Notes: generated from the letters alone by a model not told the origin. A DNA stretch of 64,000 bases from Nocardia cyriacigeorgica (GCF_029868385.1 NZ_JARWNX010000064.1:248001-312000), one strand, 5' to 3'; shown: positions 7,809 to 17,166, numbered from the stretch's first letter. Numbers and translations: made by a program.

Positions 7809-8873
7809 CTAGTCCGGGTCGGCCAGGGTGACCTGGATACCGCCCACCAGATCGCAGCACTGGTTGTAGATGAACGTGCCGATGGTGGCCAGCGCGGTGA
7901 ACAGCACCACGTTGATCAACCCGATGACGCCCGCGTATCCGAAGACGGTGCCCGCGTCGATCAGCCCGCTGGAGCTGCCGTTGTCCTGCGACACCATCTC
8001 GGTGAAGGTGTCGTTGAGCCGCTCCCACACGCCCATGCCCTCGAGCACGATGTAGAGCAGCCCGACCGCGAGCATCCACACGAAGAACAGCGCCACGCTG
8101 ATGACGAGGGTGATCTTCAGCGTCGACCACGGGTCGATGCGGCGGATCTGCACGGTCGCGCGCAGCGGCTCACCCGCCACCGCCTGGGCGACCGCCACCG
8201 GAACCGCGGGTGAGACGGCCGTTGGGCCCGCCTTCGGCGGAGCCTGGTGCTCGGGTGGCAGCGGATGCCGGATCTCGGACAGATCCGGCATGTCCTTGGT
8301 CAGCTCGGGGCGGGAGATGCTGCGGGTCGGCCCGTCGAGGCCGACCGACTTCACCATCGCGGCTTCCTTGCGGGCCGCCTTGGCTGCGAGATCCGCGGTG
8401 GTGCGGGCATTGCTCACCCCGCCGCCGAGCCCGCCGGAGGGAGCTTGCGCCGGTCGCCCGGACGACACCGGCGTATGGCCGGGCCGCGGCAGATTGGACT
8501 GTGGTTCACGCTGCGGTAGCTGCGACCAGCCGTCCTGGTAGCGCGACTGACCGCCGCCATTGCCGCCCGGCGCGCCCGAATCGCCGTGCGGCGCTTCACC
8601 GGAGCCGTTCATCCGCACCGTCGGGTCGACGGGGTTACCGCCCTGGGCGGGCGCGGCCTTCGCCGCGCCCTCGGAGCCGAATTCGCCCTGCTTGTCAGTC
8701 TTCTCGCGCGACGCGGCGGCGGATTCGGGCTGATTCGCGCCAGCGGGCGCACCCGCGGGAGGTTCGGACTCCGGTCGTTGGATCGGCCGGGGCGGAATCG
8801 GTGACGGCGCGATCCGTTCGGTCACGCCGTTCGTCTGCTGCCGCTCGTCATTCGGCTGATTCGGAGTGGTCAA
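7809..8873 (-). CDS. DUF3566 transmembrane protein downstream of gyrA
   Basis: Protein of 354 residues (Rv0007-like). A long hydrophilic, Pro/Gly/Ala/Ser-rich N-terminal part (about 1-240) is followed by the DUF3566 domain: RRIDPWSTLKITLVISVALF, a first membrane helix (about 258-280), a linker with ERLNDTFTEMV, and a second helix (VIGLINVVLFTALATIGTFIYN, about 318-340). The start is TTG at 8873 with AGGA ahead. It lies 36 bp after gyrA on the same strand and is probably cotranscribed. The family is conserved after gyrA in actinobacteria; its role is unknown, though envelope or division functions have been suggested. Confidence 0.88.
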   Translation of the reverse strand: MTTPNQPNDERQQTNGVTERIAPSPIPPRPIQRPESEPPAGAPAGANQPESAAASREKTDKQGEFGSEGAAKAAPAQGGNPVDPTVRMNGSGEAPHGDSGAPGGNGGGQSRYQDGWSQLPQREPQSNLPRPGHTPVSSGRPAQAPSGGLGGGVSNARTTADLAAKAARKEAAMVKSVGLDGPTRSISRPELTKDMPDLSEIRHPLPPEHQAPPKAGPTAVSPAVPVAVAQAVAGEPLRATVQIRRIDPWSTLKITLVISVALFFVWMLAVGLLYIVLEGMGVWERLNDTFTEMVSQDNGSSSGLIDAGTVFGYAGVIGLINVVLFTALATIGTFIYNQCCDLVGGIQVTLADPD

Positions 8874-8909
8874 TGCAATCCTCAGATCCGTTCGTTGCCG
8901 CCGCTGTGT

Positions 8910-11420
8910 CTATTGCTCGGAAGAATCGCTGGTGTCGTCGCCGACGATATCGGGCTCATCGGCGTTACGCGCGATCGCAAGCAAGGTATCGCCCTCGCCG
9001 AGGTTCATCAATCGCACGCCCTTGGTCTGGCGGCCTGCCTTGCGAACCTGCCTGGCTGCCGTCCGGATGACACCACCCCCGGAGGTGATCGCGTACAGCT
9101 CGTCGTCGTCGTCGACGATGAGCGCACCGACCAGCGTGCCACGCCGGATGTCGTACTGGATGGTCAACACACCCTTACCGCCGCGGCCCTGCGCGGTGTA
9201 CTCCTCGATCGCGGTCCGCTTCGCATAGCCGCCGGACGTCGCGACCAGCAGATACGTCCCCTCGCGGACCACATTGAGCGAGAGCAGCTCGTCATCGGCG
9301 TTGAACCGCATACCCTGCACACCCGAGGTGGCGCGACCCATCGGGCGCAGCGCCTCATCGGTGGCCGAGAAGCGGATCGACTGCCCCTGCGCCGAGACCA
9401 ACAGCAGATCCTCGGCCGCCGAGCACAGCACGGCACCGACCAATTCGTCATTGTCGCGCAGGTTCACCGCGACGATGCCTCCGCTGCGGTTGGAGTCGAA
9501 ATCCGACAGCCGCGACTTCTTCACGAGGCCATTCTTGGTGGCGAGCACCAGATACGGGGCGTCTTCGTAGGATTTGATCCGAATGATCTGGGCGATCTTC
9601 TCATCCGGCTGGAAGGCCAGCAGGTTCGCCACATGCTGACCGCGCGCGGTCCGGCTGGCCTCGGGCAGCTCGTATGCCTTGGCCCGGTACACCCGGCCCT
9701 TGTTGGTGAAGAACAGCAGCCAATCGTGGGTCGAGGTGATGAAGAAGTGCCTGACCAGGTCGTCCTGCTTGAGACCCGCACCCTGTACGCCCTTGCCGCC
9801 GCGCTTCTGACTGCGGTAGAGGTCGGTCTTGGTGCGCTTGGCGTAGCCGGTTTCGGTGATGGTGACGACCACGTCCTCGCGGGCGATCAGATCCTCGTCG
9901 GCCACGTCGCCGTCGGCAGCGATGATCTTGGTGCGTCGTTCGTCGCCGTACTTCCCGACGATCTCGGCCAGTTCGTCGCGCACGATGGCGCGCTGCCGCT
10001 CCGGCTTCTCCAGAATGTCTTTGAGGTCGGCGATCTCGGCTTCGATCTTGGCCAGTTCATCGACGATCTTCTGCCGCTCCAGCGCCGAGAGCCTGCGCAG
10101 CTGCATATCGAGGATGGCGGTCGCCTGGATCTCATCGATGTCGAGCAGCTGCATCAGGCCGGTGCGCGCGGTGTCGGTATTGGCCGACCGCCGGATCAGC
10201 GCGATGACCTCGTCGAGCGCGTCGAGCGCCTTGACCAGACCGCGCAGGATGTGGGCCCGCTCCTCGGCCTTGCGCAGCAGGTAGCGGGTGCGCCGGACGA
10301 TGACTTCCAACTGGTGCGCTACGTAGAACCGGATCATCTGATCCAGGCGCAGCGTGCGCGGCACACCATCGACGATGGAGAGCATGTTGGCGCCGAAGCT
10401 GGTCTGCAACTGGGTGTGCTTGTAGAGATTGTTCAGCACGACCTTGGCGACGGCGTCACGCTTGACCGTCACCACGATCCGCATACCCGCGCGGTCGGAG
10501 GACTCGTCGTGGATATCGGAGATGCCGCCGATCTTGCCGTCCTTGACCTGCTCGGCGATCGAGTTGATGAAGTTGTCGGTATTGACCTGGTAGGGCAGCT
10601 CGGTGATGACGATCGTGGTGCGGCCGCGGCTGTCTTCCTCGATCTCCACCACACCGCGCATGCGGATCGAACCGCGGCCGGTGGTGTAGGCGTCATGGAT
10701 ACCCTGCCCGCCGACGATCAACCCGGCGGTCGGGAAGTCGGGGCCCTTGACCCGCTCCATGCAGGCGGCGAGGGTCGACTCCTCATCGGCGTCGTGGTTG
10801 TCCAGCGCCCAGTAGATCGCCTCGGCCAGCTCGTTGAGGTTGTGCGGCGGGATATTGGTCGCCATACCGACCGCGATGCCATTGCTGCCGTTCATCAGCA
10901 GGGCGGGCACGCGCGCGGGCAGTACGGTCGGCTCCTGCGAGCGGCCGTCGTAGTTGGGGACGAAATCGACCGTCTCGTGGTCGATCTCGCGCAGCATCTC
11001 CATCGCCAGCGGCGTGAGACGGCACTCGGTGTATCGCATGGCGGCCGCGCCGTCGTTGCCGCGGGAACCGAAGTTGCCCTGGCCGTCGACCAGCGGATAG
11101 CGCAGCGACCACGGCTGGGCCATGCGCACGAGGGTGTCGTAGATCGACGAGTCGCCGTGCGGGTGATAGTTACCCATGGTCTCGGCGACCGGGCGGGCCG
11201 ACTTCACATAGCCACGGTCGGGCCGGTAACCGTTGTCGTACATCGCGTAGAGCACGCGCCGGTGCACCGGCTTGAGGCCGTCGCGCACATCCGGCAGCGC
11301 GCGGCCGACGATCACGCTCATCGCGTAATCGATGTAGCTGCTCTGCATTTCGTTCTGGATGTCGACCGGTTCGATCCGGTCGCCCGCCCCACCGTTCGGG
11401 GGCAGCGTTGTCTCAGTCAT
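8910..11420 (-). CDS. gyrA: DNA gyrase subunit A
   Basis: Type II topoisomerase subunit of 836 residues that breaks and rejoins DNA; with GyrB it introduces negative supercoils using ATP. N-terminal winged-helix and tower domain with the active-site Tyr130 in AAAMRYTE; quinolone-binding region GNYHPHGDSSIYD (83-95), where Ser91, Ser92 and Asp95 match quinolone-susceptible types. The C-terminal pinwheel has the GyrA-box RGGKGV. Start ATG 11420 follows AAGGAG. It begins 51 bp after gyrB, as usual in actinobacteria. No intein, unlike some mycobacterial gyrA genes. Confidence 0.98.
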   Translation of the reverse strand: MTETTLPPNGGAGDRIEPVDIQNEMQSSYIDYAMSVIVGRALPDVRDGLKPVHRRVLYAMYDNGYRPDRGYVKSARPVAETMGNYHPHGDSSIYDTLVRMAQPWSLRYPLVDGQGNFGSRGNDGAAAMRYTECRLTPLAMEMLREIDHETVDFVPNYDGRSQEPTVLPARVPALLMNGSNGIAVGMATNIPPHNLNELAEAIYWALDNHDADEESTLAACMERVKGPDFPTAGLIVGGQGIHDAYTTGRGSIRMRGVVEIEEDSRGRTTIVITELPYQVNTDNFINSIAEQVKDGKIGGISDIHDESSDRAGMRIVVTVKRDAVAKVVLNNLYKHTQLQTSFGANMLSIVDGVPRTLRLDQMIRFYVAHQLEVIVRRTRYLLRKAEERAHILRGLVKALDALDEVIALIRRSANTDTARTGLMQLLDIDEIQATAILDMQLRRLSALERQKIVDELAKIEAEIADLKDILEKPERQRAIVRDELAEIVGKYGDERRTKIIAADGDVADEDLIAREDVVVTITETGYAKRTKTDLYRSQKRGGKGVQGAGLKQDDLVRHFFITSTHDWLLFFTNKGRVYRAKAYELPEASRTARGQHVANLLAFQPDEKIAQIIRIKSYEDAPYLVLATKNGLVKKSRLSDFDSNRSGGIVAVNLRDNDELVGAVLCSAAEDLLLVSAQGQSIRFSATDEALRPMGRATSGVQGMRFNADDELLSLNVVREGTYLLVATSGGYAKRTAIEEYTAQGRGGKGVLTIQYDIRRGTLVGALIVDDDDELYAITSGGGVIRTAARQVRKAGRQTKGVRLMNLGEGDTLLAIARNADEPDIVGDDTSDSSEQ

Positions 11421-11471
11421 GCGGTCTCCTTCAAAGGGCCTGGCGTGGAGGGGCGGTGATCACACGCCGGG

Positions 11472-13526
11472 CTACACGTCGAGGAAGCGAACGTCCTTGG
11501 CATTGCGGGTGATGAAACTACGACGCGCCTCGACGTCTTCGCCCATCAGAATGGAGAACAACTCGTCGGCCGCCGCCGCGTCGTCGAGGGTGACCTGACG
11601 CAGCACCCGGACCGCCGGGTCCATGGTGGTCTCCCACAGTTCCTTGGCGTTCATCTCGCCCAGACCCTTGTAGCGCTGGACGCCGTCGTCCTTGTTGATC
11701 TTCTTGCCCGCGGCGAGACCGGCCTCGAGCAGACCGTCGCGCTCGCGGTCGGAGTAGGCGAATTCCGGATCGGCGCGCTGCCACTTCAGCTTGTACAGCG
11801 GCGGCTGCGCCAGATAGACGTGCCCGTGCTCGATCAGCGGTCGCATGAACCGGAACAGCAGGGTCAGCAGCAGGGTGGAGATGTGCTGGCCGTCGACGTC
11901 GGCGTCGGCCATCAGCACGATCTTGTGATAGCGCAGCTTGGCGATATCGAACTCGTCGTGGATACCGGTGCCGAACGCGGTGATGATCGCCTGGACCTCG
12001 TTGTTCTTGAGGACCTTGTCGATACGCGCCTTCTCGACATTGATGATCTTGCCGCGCAGCGGCAGGATCGCCTGGTACATCGAGTCGCGGCCGGATTTGG
12101 CCGAGCCACCGGCGGAGTCACCCTCCACGATGTAGATCTCGGACTTGCTCGGATCCTTGGACCGGCAGTCGGCCAGCTTGCCGGGCAGACCACCCAGATC
12201 GGTCGCGCTCTTGCGGCGCACCAGCTCCCTGGCCTTACGCGCGGCGACCCGCGCCTGCGCCGAGGACACCGCCTTGTTCACGATGGTCTTCGCATCGGCC
12301 GGATTGGCCTCGAACCAGTGCGCGAGATGTTCGTTGCAGGTGCGCTGCACGAACGATTTGACCTCGGTATTGCCCAGCTTGGTCTTGGTCTGGCCCTCGA
12401 ACTGCGGTTCGCTGACCTTCACGCTGACGATGGCGGCAAGGCCCTCACGGATATCGTCACCGGTGAGGTTGCCGTCCTTGTCCTTGAGCAGCTTCTTTTC
12501 CTTGGCGTACCGGTTGACCACGGTGGTCAGCGCCGCGCGGAAGCCTTCCTCGTGGGTGCCGCCCTCATGGGTGTTGATGGTGTTGGCGAAGGTGTGCACC
12601 GACTCCGAGTAACCGGAGTTCCACTGCATCGCGACCTCGAGCTCATGCCCGGTGCCCTTACCGGTGAACGCGACGACCGAGTTGTGGATCGCCTGCTTGG
12701 TCCGGTTGATGTGGCGGACGAAGTCCTCCAGGCCGCCGGGGTAATGGTAGGTGCGCGACTTCACCTTGTGCTGCGGCTCGGCACCGTCTTCGGCGTGCTT
12801 CGGCGCCTCCGCGGTCTCGCTGACCACCTCATCGGTGATCTCGGCATCGCTGACCCGCTCGTCGGTGAGGACAATGGTCAGGCCCTTGTTCAGGAACGCC
12901 ATCTCCTGCAACCGGCGCGCGACGGTCTCGAAGTTGAACGACGTGGTCTCGAAGATGTCCGGGTCCGGCCAGAAGCGGATGGTGGTACCGGTGCGCTTGG
13001 TCGCCTCGCCCTGGGTGAGCTTGCCGGGTGTGGCGTCCTTGTAGTGCTGGCTCCAGTGGAAACCGTCCCGGTCGACCTCGGCCTCGAGCCGCGTCGACAG
13101 TGCGTTGACCACCGAGATGCCGACGCCGTGCAGACCACCGGAGACGGCATAGGAATCGGAGTCGAACTTGCCGCCCGCGTGCAGCTGGGTCATGACGACC
13201 TCGATGGTCGGTACGCCCTGCGCGTGCATGGCGACCGGGATACCACGGCCGTCGTCGACGACCTGGACGCCGCCGTCGGCGAGCATGGTCACCTCGACCC
13301 GGCTGGCGTAACCGGCCATCGCCTCGTCGACGGAGTTGTCGACCACCTCCCAGATCAGGTGGTGCAGACCGCGCTCGCCGGTGGAGCCGATGTACATGCC
13401 GGGACGTTTACGGACGGCTTCGAGCCCCTCGAGAACCGTGATGGAGGAGGCACCGTAGTCCTTGTTGCCCGCCTTACCCGAAGACGCCTTGGTCGAGCCC
13501 GATGCATTGGAGTCGTTGGCAGCCAC
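11472..13526 (-). CDS. gyrB: DNA gyrase subunit B
   Basis: ATPase subunit of gyrase, 684 residues. GHKL ATP-binding motifs are visible: EVVDNSVDEAMAG, DDGRGIPV and GGLHGVGISVVNALS. The TOPRIM domain has EGDSAGGSAKSGRD (about 465) and DADVDGQHI, and the C-terminal tail has QRYKGLGEMN. GTG 13526 with AAGGAG about 13 bases ahead fits the family N-terminus; an upstream ATG at 13580 would add 18 residues of unlikely sequence. Gene order recF-dciA-(hydrolase)-gyrB-gyrA follows the usual oriC cluster apart from the hydrolase inserted upstream. Confidence 0.97.
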   Translation of the reverse strand: MAANDSNASGSTKASSGKAGNKDYGASSITVLEGLEAVRKRPGMYIGSTGERGLHHLIWEVVDNSVDEAMAGYASRVEVTMLADGGVQVVDDGRGIPVAMHAQGVPTIEVVMTQLHAGGKFDSDSYAVSGGLHGVGISVVNALSTRLEAEVDRDGFHWSQHYKDATPGKLTQGEATKRTGTTIRFWPDPDIFETTSFNFETVARRLQEMAFLNKGLTIVLTDERVSDAEITDEVVSETAEAPKHAEDGAEPQHKVKSRTYHYPGGLEDFVRHINRTKQAIHNSVVAFTGKGTGHELEVAMQWNSGYSESVHTFANTINTHEGGTHEEGFRAALTTVVNRYAKEKKLLKDKDGNLTGDDIREGLAAIVSVKVSEPQFEGQTKTKLGNTEVKSFVQRTCNEHLAHWFEANPADAKTIVNKAVSSAQARVAARKARELVRRKSATDLGGLPGKLADCRSKDPSKSEIYIVEGDSAGGSAKSGRDSMYQAILPLRGKIINVEKARIDKVLKNNEVQAIITAFGTGIHDEFDIAKLRYHKIVLMADADVDGQHISTLLLTLLFRFMRPLIEHGHVYLAQPPLYKLKWQRADPEFAYSDRERDGLLEAGLAAGKKINKDDGVQRYKGLGEMNAKELWETTMDPAVRVLRQVTLDDAAAADELFSILMGEDVEARRSFITRNAKDVRFLDV

Positions 13527-13833
13527 TGGTCGGTAGCTCTCCTTACTTGCTGATCCTCGGCGCGGCGTCGCCAAGCACACGGAAGGGCCGGATCCTGAGC
13601 TGGTCGAGATTCACGGTCCACCGCGCGGGCTGTGCGGAACGCGCCGAAGGTATCGCCGCTAGTTACGTCACCATCCTACTGGTACGCCCAAACTACAGTG
13701 CACCTACGACACCCCTGACGGCTACGAGAATGCAAGAAATCGGATCACGACGGGTCCGATCCGCCGTCCGACGGTTTCGATCCATCAGGGTTGGCGTGAG
13801 AGTTGTGTTGCGGTTCGCCCCGCCGCTGGACCT
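13527..13833 (-). promoter_or_regulatory. gyrB upstream region
   Basis: A 307-bp gap between the hydrolase gene and gyrB. On the minus strand TAGGAT (13678-13673) is a good -10 candidate some 150 bases ahead of gyrB; the -35 is not clear. In mycobacteria gyrBA has its own supercoiling-sensitive promoters here. No open frame with a convincing start was seen. Confidence 0.45.
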
Positions 13834-14745
13834 TCAGGCCCGTGCCGGGGCGCCGACCCGATCGACGAACTCCGCGGTGAGCCGAGCCAGATCGGCCGGA
13901 TGCGACAGCGGCGACCAATGCCGGGCGGCGATCTCACGCATCGTCAGGTCCGACACCCAATTATCCGCCTCCGCGTGCACCACCGGACGCACCGCGCGGT
14001 CGCCTGTCGCAACGATCACCTGGACCGGGAGATCGATCGGACGTGGGCGCGGATTGCCGAGCCGCGGCCGGATATTGGCACGGTAGAGCTTCAGGTTGTT
14101 GATCATGTCGGCCCGCAACGTCGGCGCGGGACGCACCAGCGCGGGATCGATACCGTCGAAGAAGGCCAGGAAGCGCGGCCAGCGGCCGGACAAACCGCGC
14201 AGCACCGGATCGGGCAGGCCGGGGATCTGGAAGGCGACGGTATAAGCCGAGGCCACGCCCTGGGCGATCGAGTTGCGCAGCCGGGCGAAAGAGAACGGAC
14301 CGCGCAGGTACGCGCCGAGGAAATCGAGATTCGGACCCGAGACCGAGGTGAACGACGCGATGGCCGCGGCGGCGTCGGGCATCGATGCCAGCTCCCAGCC
14401 GATCACCGAACCCCAGTCGTGCCCGAGGACATGCACTCGTTCACCGGGCGCGACCGCGGCGGCGACCGCGCGCACATCGGCGGCCAACTCCTCGATCCGA
14501 TAGGCGGCCACCTCGGTCGGGACAGTGCTCGCCCCCGCGCCGCGGTTGTCGAACGAGATCACCCGGTACCGCGCGGCGAGCGTGGTGGCGACGCCGTTCC
14601 ACAGGGTGTGGGTATCCGGCCAGCCGTGCACCAGGATGATCGGCGGACCGGACGGGTCGCCGCATTCGAATACCGCGAGTTCGATATCACCGCGGCGGAC
14701 CGTTCGGGTCGGCTGGGCGGGGAATGGCTCGGTGGCGGCGGTCAT
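13834..14745 (-). CDS. Alpha/beta hydrolase (epoxide hydrolase-like)
   Basis: Alpha/beta-hydrolase of 303 residues. HGWPDTHTLWNG (about 39-50) is the oxyanion-hole region; the nucleophile elbow is GHDWGSVIGWELA with Asp as likely nucleophile, as in epoxide hydrolases and haloalkane dehalogenases rather than Ser. The C-terminal RHWSPLSHPADLA carries the probable catalytic His. ATG 14745 follows AAAGGTGAAG. It resembles the N-terminal half of mycobacterial EphD but lacks the dehydrogenase half. It sits between dciA and gyrB, an unusual place for a metabolic gene. A parS-like site (14796-14811) lies just upstream. Confidence 0.85.
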   Translation of the reverse strand: MTAATEPFPAQPTRTVRRGDIELAVFECGDPSGPPIILVHGWPDTHTLWNGVATTLAARYRVISFDNRGAGASTVPTEVAAYRIEELAADVRAVAAAVAPGERVHVLGHDWGSVIGWELASMPDAAAAIASFTSVSGPNLDFLGAYLRGPFSFARLRNSIAQGVASAYTVAFQIPGLPDPVLRGLSGRWPRFLAFFDGIDPALVRPAPTLRADMINNLKLYRANIRPRLGNPRPRPIDLPVQVIVATGDRAVRPVVHAEADNWVSDLTMREIAARHWSPLSHPADLARLTAEFVDRVGAPARA

Positions 14746-14795
14746 CGACTTCACCTTTCGACAGGGGGCGGCCCGGTGGACCGGGATCGGCACAC

Positions 14796-14811
14796 TGTTC
14801 CACGTGAAACC
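14796..14811. other. parS-like site upstream of the hydrolase gene
   Basis: TGTTCCACGTGAAACC matches the parS consensus TGTTTCACGTGAAACA at 14 of 16 positions, including the CACGTG core. It lies about 10 kb from the parS sites near parAB, within the usual origin-proximal spread. Likely a ParB binding site. Confidence 0.6.
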
Positions 14812-14896
14812 GCTGTTCGCAGCGATGGTCGGACGTCAGCGACCGGCAAGCCGGTTCAACGTAACACCGAGTACCACATACTGGCCAGATTCCGGC

Positions 14897-15463
14897 TCAG
14901 CCGTAGGTGTCGCGCGGTCCGCGACCTTTGATATGCCGCTCGCCCTTACGCCAACTGGGCGCGGCCGGACCGGAGATCCGCACCGAGGTCACCGCGCCCT
15001 GCCCCACCGCGGCATTGATCTTGGCCAGGATCTGCGCCTGCAACATGCGCAGCTGCGTCGCCCACGCGGTCGATTCGGCGGCGATGCTGAGCACACCGTT
15101 CTCCAGTTTGACCGGCGTGGCGTGGCTGGCGATGTCCTCACCGACCACCCCGGCCCAGCGGCCGAACACCATGCCCTCGGCCACCTTGGTCGACCAGCCC
15201 CGACTCTTCGCGATCGAACCGGTCAGCTTGGACAGCATCTGTGGATCGCGCTCATCGGGCCGCGCACCCGACCATCCGGTGCGGCGCCGCGCCCCGGTCC
15301 GCAGCCCGCGACGCGGCGAGGAGCGGCCCTGACCGACCGATTTCCCGCTGGCCTTGGCGGCGGCCCGCGCTTCCTCCAGCGCCCGGCGGGCCAGGTCGAT
15401 GCCACGCAATTCGGGTTCCGGTGCGGGGTTCGTGGCGCCCGATGCTTCCGGCTGATCGGTCAT
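14897..15463 (-). CDS. dciA: DciA-type replicative helicase loader (DUF721)
   Basis: Protein of 188 residues, similar in length to Rv0004 of M. tuberculosis. The C-terminal DUF721 domain (about 85-165) contains WSTKVAEGMVFGRWAGVVGEDIASH and AESTAWATQLRMLQAQILAKIN; the N-terminal half is charged and probably disordered. DciA is the ancestral bacterial partner that helps load the DnaB helicase at the origin. ATG 15463 is chosen because upstream residues are unlike the family. The 353-bp gap from recF is large for this cluster and includes a DnaA box. Confidence 0.88.
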   Translation of the reverse strand: MTDQPEASGATNPAPEPELRGIDLARRALEEARAAAKASGKSVGQGRSSPRRGLRTGARRRTGWSGARPDERDPQMLSKLTGSIAKSRGWSTKVAEGMVFGRWAGVVGEDIASHATPVKLENGVLSIAAESTAWATQLRMLQAQILAKINAAVGQGAVTSVRISGPAAPSWRKGERHIKGRGPRDTYG

Positions 15464-15816
15464 CGCTGCTCCGTTCGCCTGGTCGAGTTGTCCCCAGTTA
15501 TGGATAGTTGTCCCCAGGGGTCGACACGCACTGTGCAACAAGCTGTTCCATGGCGGTCCCGAGATGAAGTAGCACATCGGAGTAGGTCATATCCCCAGCT
15601 AGATGCCACTTTTTCGATCTCCGCGCGGACGCCGGTCGCGCCATTCGTGAAGTTGTGGAAGCTCGGCGTGTCACCCGATTCCCCCAAGTTATCCACAGGC
15701 TGTTGACAACTTGGGATCGATGCGAGCGACCAGGTGCGGAGCTTCGCGAACATGGGAGAACTGTACGGCAGCGGGCCTGTGGCGGGCCGGATGGCGAGCG
15801 GTGAGCGGCGCATCGA
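15464..15816. other. recF-dciA gap with DnaA-box hairpin
   Basis: In mycobacteria these genes are tightly packed; here 353 bp separate them. No convincing gene is seen. The gap contains a perfect DnaA box (15689-15697) inside an inverted repeat CCCAAGTT (15683-15690) / AACTTGGG (15708-15715). Confidence 0.5.
15689..15697 (+). promoter_or_regulatory. Perfect DnaA box in the recF-dciA gap
   Basis: TTATCCACA exactly matches the high-affinity DnaA box. It overlaps the left arm of an 8-bp inverted repeat. DnaA bound here could affect transcription of dciA or titrate DnaA close to the origin (inference). Confidence 0.65.
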
Positions 15817-17004
15817 TCAGCCCGCGGCCGAGGAGTCGACGGTGTGGATGATCCGGGAGGTGCGGTGGTCGGCCGCACCGGTGGTCTCGACCCGCAGTGT
15901 GGTCGCCGACAACTCCGCCGGGACGTCCTCCGGCACCGCAGCGGTGATCAGCACCTGCTCGGCACCGGCGGCGACCGAGGCCAGCGCGGTGCGGCGGCGG
16001 CGGTCGAGTTCGGCGAAGACGTCATCGAGCAGCAGGACCGGATCGGTGCCGCCCGCACGCAGCAGTTCGAACGAGGCGAGCCGAAGGGCGAGGGCGAACG
16101 ACCAGGATTCGCCGTGGCTGGCGAACCCCTTCGCGGGCGCGGCGCCGAGCATCAGCTCGAGATCGTCACGGTGCGGGCCCACCAGGCACACCCCACGCTC
16201 CAATTCGCGCGGCCGGGCGGCGGCGAGTTCGGCCAGCAGGATCGCCTCCAGCTCCCCCGCATCACCGGGAGCCGGTGGACGCGCCGGGTCGACGAACTCC
16301 TCCGGCAGCGCGGCACTGCGATAGCCGATGGCGGCGGGCCGCGATTCCGGCGCGATCGAGGCATAGGACTCGGTCAGATGCGGCGACAGATCGTGCACCA
16401 ACCGCAACCGCTCGGCCAGCAGCACCGAGGCGTGCGCGGCCAGATGGCCATCCCAGACGTCGAGGGTGCCGAGATCCGCGCGCGAGCGGGCCTGTCTGCC
16501 CGCACTCTTCAACAGTGCCGATCGCTGCCGCAACACCCGGTCGTAGTCGGCGCGGACCGCGGCCAGGCGTGGGAGTCTGGCTGTGCACAACTCGTCGAGG
16601 AACCGCCGCCGTTCCCCCGGATCGCCACGCACCAGGGCCAGATCCTCCGGCGCGAACAACACCGTGTGCAGAATCCCGAGGATCTCCCGTGGCCGGCGCA
16701 CCGGCGAACGGTTGATCTGTGCGCGGTTGGCGGCGCCCTGATTGAGTTCGAGGTCGATGCGCAGTTCGCGACCGGTGTTCACCACGGTGGCGCCGATCCT
16801 GGCCCGTTCGGTGCCGATCCGCAGCAGCGGCGCATCACCGGAGACGCGATGGGAGCCGAGTGTGGACAGATAGCCCGCTGCCTCGAGCAGATTGGTTTTA
16901 CCGTTGCCGTTTGCCCCCAGGAAAACCGTTCCGCCTGTGGATAACTCGATATCGGCGTGCTCCCAGGACCGGAAGTCGCGCGCGGTCAGAGTTCGGATGA
17001 ACAT
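15817..17004 (-). CDS. recF: DNA repair and recombination protein RecF
   Basis: SMC-like ATPase of 395 residues that, with RecO and RecR, loads RecA at single-strand gaps. Motifs: Walker A FLGANGNGKTNLLEA (about 28-42), ABC-type signature region VGPHRDDLELML, Walker B LLLDDVFAELD with D-loop (near 330). ATG 17004 starts MFIRTLTARDFRSWEH, the standard RecF opening. It lies downstream of dnaN with a 162-bp gap. A perfect DnaA box (16936-16944) is within the coding sequence near its 5' end. Confidence 0.97.
   Translation of the reverse strand: MFIRTLTARDFRSWEHADIELSTGGTVFLGANGNGKTNLLEAAGYLSTLGSHRVSGDAPLLRIGTERARIGATVVNTGRELRIDLELNQGAANRAQINRSPVRRPREILGILHTVLFAPEDLALVRGDPGERRRFLDELCTARLPRLAAVRADYDRVLRQRSALLKSAGRQARSRADLGTLDVWDGHLAAHASVLLAERLRLVHDLSPHLTESYASIAPESRPAAIGYRSAALPEEFVDPARPPAPGDAGELEAILLAELAAARPRELERGVCLVGPHRDDLELMLGAAPAKGFASHGESWSFALALRLASFELLRAGGTDPVLLLDDVFAELDRRRRTALASVAAGAEQVLITAAVPEDVPAELSATTLRVETTGAADHRTSRIIHTVDSSAAG
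16936..16944 (-). promoter_or_regulatory. Perfect DnaA box inside recF
   Basis: TGTGGATAA on the plus strand is the exact complement of TTATCCACA. It encodes part of the Leu-Ser-Thr-Gly stretch near the RecF N-terminus, so it may be chance or a real DnaA site. Confidence 0.5.
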
Positions 17005-17036
17005 GGGCTCAGCTCGCCGGATGGTATGTCACAGCC

Positions 17037-17056
17037 GTATCCACACCTGTGGACAA
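17037..17056. promoter_or_regulatory. Inverted pair of DnaA boxes between dnaN and recF
   Basis: GTATCCACA (17037-17045, one mismatch) and TGTGGACAA (17048-17056, exact complement of TTGTCCACA) face each other with a 2-bp gap, 33 bp upstream of the recF start. The pair could tie recF transcription to DnaA level. Confidence 0.6.
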
Positions 17057-17166
17057 CTGTGCTTGTGCCGCACCGTGTTTCGATACCGATCCGTTCCGAT
17101 GAACCGAAACGTCGCATCGCACGGCAGGTTTCGGGCTCCTGCTGGCACCGACGGTCACGCCCGTGC

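Noticed and set aside
8895..11459. Long plus-strand open frame of 854 codons
   Set aside because: Lies antisense to gyrA throughout; a side effect of high-GC codon bias on the opposite strand.
11820..13553. Long plus-strand open frame antisense to gyrB
   Set aside because: Same reason; gyrB is unambiguous on the minus strand.
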